Positions 61,627 to 64,000 of a stretch of 64,000 nt of DNA are shown here, piece after piece. The notes beneath the pieces were generated by a model. The model was not told the origin of the DNA. It did no database searches and was given only the letters and a program-made list of their open reading frames with translations. The translations under genes were made by a program, and so were the position numbers. This stretch comes from an uncultured Sphingomonadaceae bacterium (GTDB taxonomy: Bacteria > Pseudomonadota > Alphaproteobacteria > Sphingomonadales > Sphingomonadaceae). The stretch spans positions 248,001 to 312,000 of the forward strand of contig CANMGU010000001.1 in NCBI GenBank assembly GCA_947497455.1, written 5' to 3'. Each line of letters starts with the position of its first letter. Positions within the stretch are counted from its first letter, which is position 1.

Positions 61627-62913
61627 ATGCATGATCTAAAAACCATCAGAGAAAACGCGGCCGATTTCGATACCGCTTTAGCGCGCCGCGGTTTCGAGCC
61701 TGTGGCAGCAACCATTTTGGCATTGGACGAAGAGAATCGCAGCCTGGCGACCCGGCTTCAGGAAGGGCAAGCGCGGCGCAATGAAGCATCCAAAGCGATT
61801 GGCAAAGCAAAAGGTCAGGGCGATGAGGATGCTGCACAGGCCCTAATGGCCGAGGTTTCGGAACTCAAAAGCAGTTTGCCTGCTCTGGAAGAACAGGCGC
61901 GCGCGGTCGCCGGTAAATTGCGAGATGTTCTGGCCGGGTTACCCAATCTCCCCGAGACTGATGTCCCGGAAGGCGCAGATGAAGATGATAATGTCGAAGT
62001 GGAACGCTGGGGCACTCCGCGCACCTTTGATTTTAAACCGCGAGAGCATAGTGATATTGGTGTTCCGCTAGGCCTGGATTTTGAGACTGCAGCGGAAATG
62101 TCCGGTGCGCGCTTTGCATTTCTGCGCGGTCAAATGGCTCGACTGCAGCGCGCGATCGGGCAATATATGTTGGATCAGCAGACCATCGAGAACGGATTTC
62201 AGGAATGCGCGCCGCCCGTTCTGGTGCGGGACGAAGCTATGTTTGGTACCGGCCAGCTGCCTAAGTTTTCCGAAGACTCATTCCAAACTACCGATGGCCG
62301 CTGGCTAATCCCGACAGCGGAGGTCAGCTTGACCAATAGTGTGCGCGGGCAGATATTGAGCGAGGCACAATTGCCGATCCGGCTGACTGCCCTGACCCCC
62401 TGTTTCCGCAGTGAGGCAGGCTCAGCTGGCAAGGATACAAAAGGTTTAATTCGGCAGCATCAGTTTGAGAAAGTCGAGATGGTTGCGATCGTTCATCCCG
62501 ATCATAGTGATGCGGAACATCTGCGGATGACTGCAGCGGCGGAATCTATCCTGAAAGCGTTGGAATTGCCCTATCGCAAAATGCTGCTCTGCACCGGCGA
62601 TATGGGGGCAACCGCACGCAAAACCTATGATCTGGAAGTCTGGCTGCCGGGACAGGATACCTATCGCGAGATTTCAAGCGTCTCGACCTGCGGTGACTAT
62701 CAGGCACGCCGGATGAATGCCCGTTTCCGCGCTGAAGGTGAGACAAAGGGCACGCAGTTCGTCCATACGCTCAATGGTTCTGGCCTGGCTGTCGGACGGA
62801 CCTTGGTCGCGATACTGGAAAATTATCAGCAGGAAGACGGTAGTGTCATAATTCCGGAAGCGTTAAAGTCTTATATGGGCGGGCTTGAAAAGCTCGAGCC
62901 TGCTGGCGGCTAG
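61627..62913 (+). CDS. serS: Seryl-tRNA synthetase
   Basis: 428 residues, ATG 61627. An N-terminal coiled coil (residues about 25-105) that holds tRNA-Ser, then the class II core: motif 2 [30 protein letters not shown] for serine, and motif 3 [18 protein letters not shown]. Charges tRNA-Ser, and tRNA-Sec where present. Normal family length. Terminator upstream, REP-like repeat downstream. Confidence 0.97.
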   Translation: MHDLKTIRENAADFDTALARRGFEPVAATILALDEENRSLATRLQEGQARRNEASKAIGKAKGQGDEDAAQALMAEVSELKSSLPALEEQARAVAGKLRDVLAGLPNLPETDVPEGADEDDNVEVERWGTPRTFDFKPREHSDIGVPLGLDFETAAEMSGARFAFLRGQMARLQRAIGQYMLDQQTIENGFQECAPPVLVRDEAMFGTGQLPKFSEDSFQTTDGRWLIPTAEVSLTNSVRGQILSEAQLPIRLTALTPCFRSEAGSAGKDTKGLIRQHQFEKVEMVAIVHPDHSDAEHLRMTAAAESILKALELPYRKMLLCTGDMGATARKTYDLEVWLPGQDTYREISSVSTCGDYQARRMNARFRAEGETKGTQFVHTLNGSGLAVGRTLVAILENYQQEDGSVIIPEALKSYMGGLEKLEPAGG

Positions 62914-62918
62914 TCTAT

Positions 62919-62995
62919 CGTCATCCCGGCGAATGCTGGGATCTTGTTGGTTGGTCGCGGACTCTGAGGAGATTCCAGCTTTCGCTGGAATGACG
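62919..62995. repeat. REP-like inverted repeat pair
   Basis: Two related 26-base arms (62919-62944 and 62970-62995) are near-complements: CGTCATCCCGGCGAATGC... against ...TTTCGCTGGAATGACG. Each also holds its own short palindrome around GGCGAA/TTCGC. Layout and sequence recall the short dispersed CGTCAT..CCAGC elements of many proteobacteria. Confidence 0.7.
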
Positions 62996-63008
62996 GAAAA
63001 AAGGAAAG

Positions 63009-63779
63009 ATGATGCGTATATTGCTGACCAATGACGACGGATTTGATGCCCCGGGTATGAAAGTCTTGCTCGACATTGCACAGCATTTTTCCAACGATAT
63101 CTGGATTGTCGCGCCATCTGATGAAAATTCCGGAGCCGGCCATTCGCTGACACTGACCCGTCCCTTGCGCATCCGCAAGCGTGGCGACCAGCAATATTCG
63201 GTTGATGGGACACCAACCGACAGCGTGATGATGGCGGTGGCGAAGATCATGAAAGACGGGCCACCTGATCTGATCCTCTCTGGTGTCAATCGCGGCGCCA
63301 ATCTCGGCGAGGACGTGACCTATTCGGGCACGGTTTCCGCCGCGATGGAAGGCGCTTTGGCGGGAATTCCGTCAATTGCACTGAGCCAGACCTATGCCCG
63401 GGGTGATATGGGCGATGACGTTCCGTTTGAGGCGGCTTTGCAATGGGGGGAACGTGTGTTGCGCCCGTTGATCAAACAGAGCATGGATCACCGCACTTTG
63501 GTCAATATCAACTTTCCGGCGCTGCGGGCCAGTGAAGTCAAAGGTATCCGTGTGGTATCGCAAGGCATCCGTGACTATGGCCGTTTGCAAATCGTCAGCA
63601 ACCGCGATCCGCGCGGTTTTGAATATCACTGGTTCGGCCTGGGACCGATGGTAGAGACCCCCGCGCACAGTACGGATCTGGAGGCGATCGAGGACGGTTA
63701 TATTTCGATTACTCCGCTGCACCTTGACCTCACCCATTATGAATCGATGGATGCTCTGGGCAAGCTTTACGATAGATAG
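63009..63779 (+). CDS. surE: 5'/3'-nucleotidase SurE
   Basis: 256 residues; ATG 63009 with AAGGAAAG upstream, second ATG one codon later. Metal site in LLTNDDGFDAPG (D9, D10), S in PSDENSGAGHSLTLTRPL, SGVNRGANLGEDVTYSGTVS. Hydrolyses nucleoside monophosphates, often in stationary phase, and frequently lies beside pcm or serS. Here it follows serS across the REP-like repeat. Confidence 0.96.
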   Translation: MMRILLTNDDGFDAPGMKVLLDIAQHFSNDIWIVAPSDENSGAGHSLTLTRPLRIRKRGDQQYSVDGTPTDSVMMAVAKIMKDGPPDLILSGVNRGANLGEDVTYSGTVSAAMEGALAGIPSIALSQTYARGDMGDDVPFEAALQWGERVLRPLIKQSMDHRTLVNINFPALRASEVKGIRVVSQGIRDYGRLQIVSNRDPRGFEYHWFGLGPMVETPAHSTDLEAIEDGYISITPLHLDLTHYESMDALGKLYDR

Positions 63780-63800
63780 GCGGGAGAGGGTGTTTTGTTG

Positions 63801-64000
63801 GACCTCAAGCGCCGGGTGGGCACATCCGTGCCCTTGGCTATCGCGCCATACGGCGCGGCGGCCGGTCGGCCTTGCCTCCGCTGCGCGTCGGTCCGATGCC
63901 AGACTAGTGGTTATCCGTCCGGCGCCAACCTTAAGAGCATCGCCCGAGCTTATGCGAGGATAGCCAGGCGGGCGGATGCCCGCGCCCGGCGCTTGAGGTC
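63801..64000. repeat. Long inverted repeat with covarying hairpins
   Basis: The left arm (63801-63842: GACCTCAAGCGCCGGG ... GGCTATC) is repeated inverted at the right edge (63959-64000: GATAGCC ... CCCGGCGCTTGAGGTC). Inside each arm is a hairpin: GGGCAC-ATCC-GTGCCC at 63818-63833 on the left, and GCGGGC with complement GCCCGC around GGAT in the right arm. The stems differ but stay paired. The right end coincides with the window edge, so it may extend further. Confidence 0.7.

Noticed and set aside
60036..62913. Functional link between the serine-rich protein and serS next to it
   Set aside because: A strong terminator at 61536-61566 separates them and serS is a universal gene; adjacency is probably chance.

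Overview
The window looks like a chromosomal segment of an alphaproteobacterium of the order Sphingomonadales, by eye of middling GC, as in Sphingorhabdus/Parasphingorhabdus-like marine members. This placement is inferred from gene content: a tonB-exbB-exbD-exbD block, a response regulator + LysM/FecR protein + CHASE2 kinase trio, class II DAHP synthase, a SleB-type cell wall hydrolase, alphaproteobacterial DksA without the usual zinc cysteines, GlpX, and several small envelope proteins typical of sphingomonads. No 16S gene or other decisive marker is present. I see no transposase, integrase, phage or CRISPR.

Left part (1-26 kb) is accessory in character: many small modules of one regulator plus one to five enzymes, most with an inverted repeat at the control region. 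They are XRE + membrane-anchored SRPBCC; LytTR + MipA/OmpV; a GlxA-type AraC regulator + metal-ribbon alpha/beta hydrolase; HxlR + GST/SDR/DUF1330/SRPBCC; GntR + PLP enzymes + CocE hydrolase; ArsR + AHSA1 with a divergent GST; ArsR + AHSA1 + MAPEG; TetR + YciI + Tag with a divergent old yellow enzyme. The likely theme is defence against or use of reactive electrophiles and unusual amino-acid derivatives. The most unusual piece is 12.16-18.29 kb. A promoter with a perfect 23-bp inverted repeat drives a threonine-aldolase-like and an alanine-racemase-like enzyme, which carry nearly the same twin-arginine leader although they belong to different PLP folds. The racemase-like enzyme lacks the catalytic tyrosine (F311 in its place) and the CMD motif. 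A GntR/FCD regulator, a serine/threonine-dehydratase-like enzyme and a secreted CocE/NonD hydrolase follow.

Right part (26-64 kb) is mostly housekeeping: tRNA-Glu, recJ, a flavodoxin, an Fe-S uracil-DNA glycosylase, a DUF900 lipoprotein hydrolase, glpX, hom, tonB-exbB-exbD-exbD with a strong terminator, an ABC exporter, TspO, a UbiK-like protein with a histone-like tail, YbjN, proC, MarR, ilvE, tRNA-Gln, the RR/LysM-FecR/CHASE2 kinase trio, class II DAHP synthase, SleB hydrolase, MATE exporter, DUF2891 lipoprotein, a LytS/LytTR two-component pair, a CoA-transferase, PilZ, dksA, a serine/glycine repeat protein with a PEP-CTERM-like tail, serS and surE. A REP-like inverted repeat lies between serS and surE. 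A second structured repeat with covarying hairpins closes the window.
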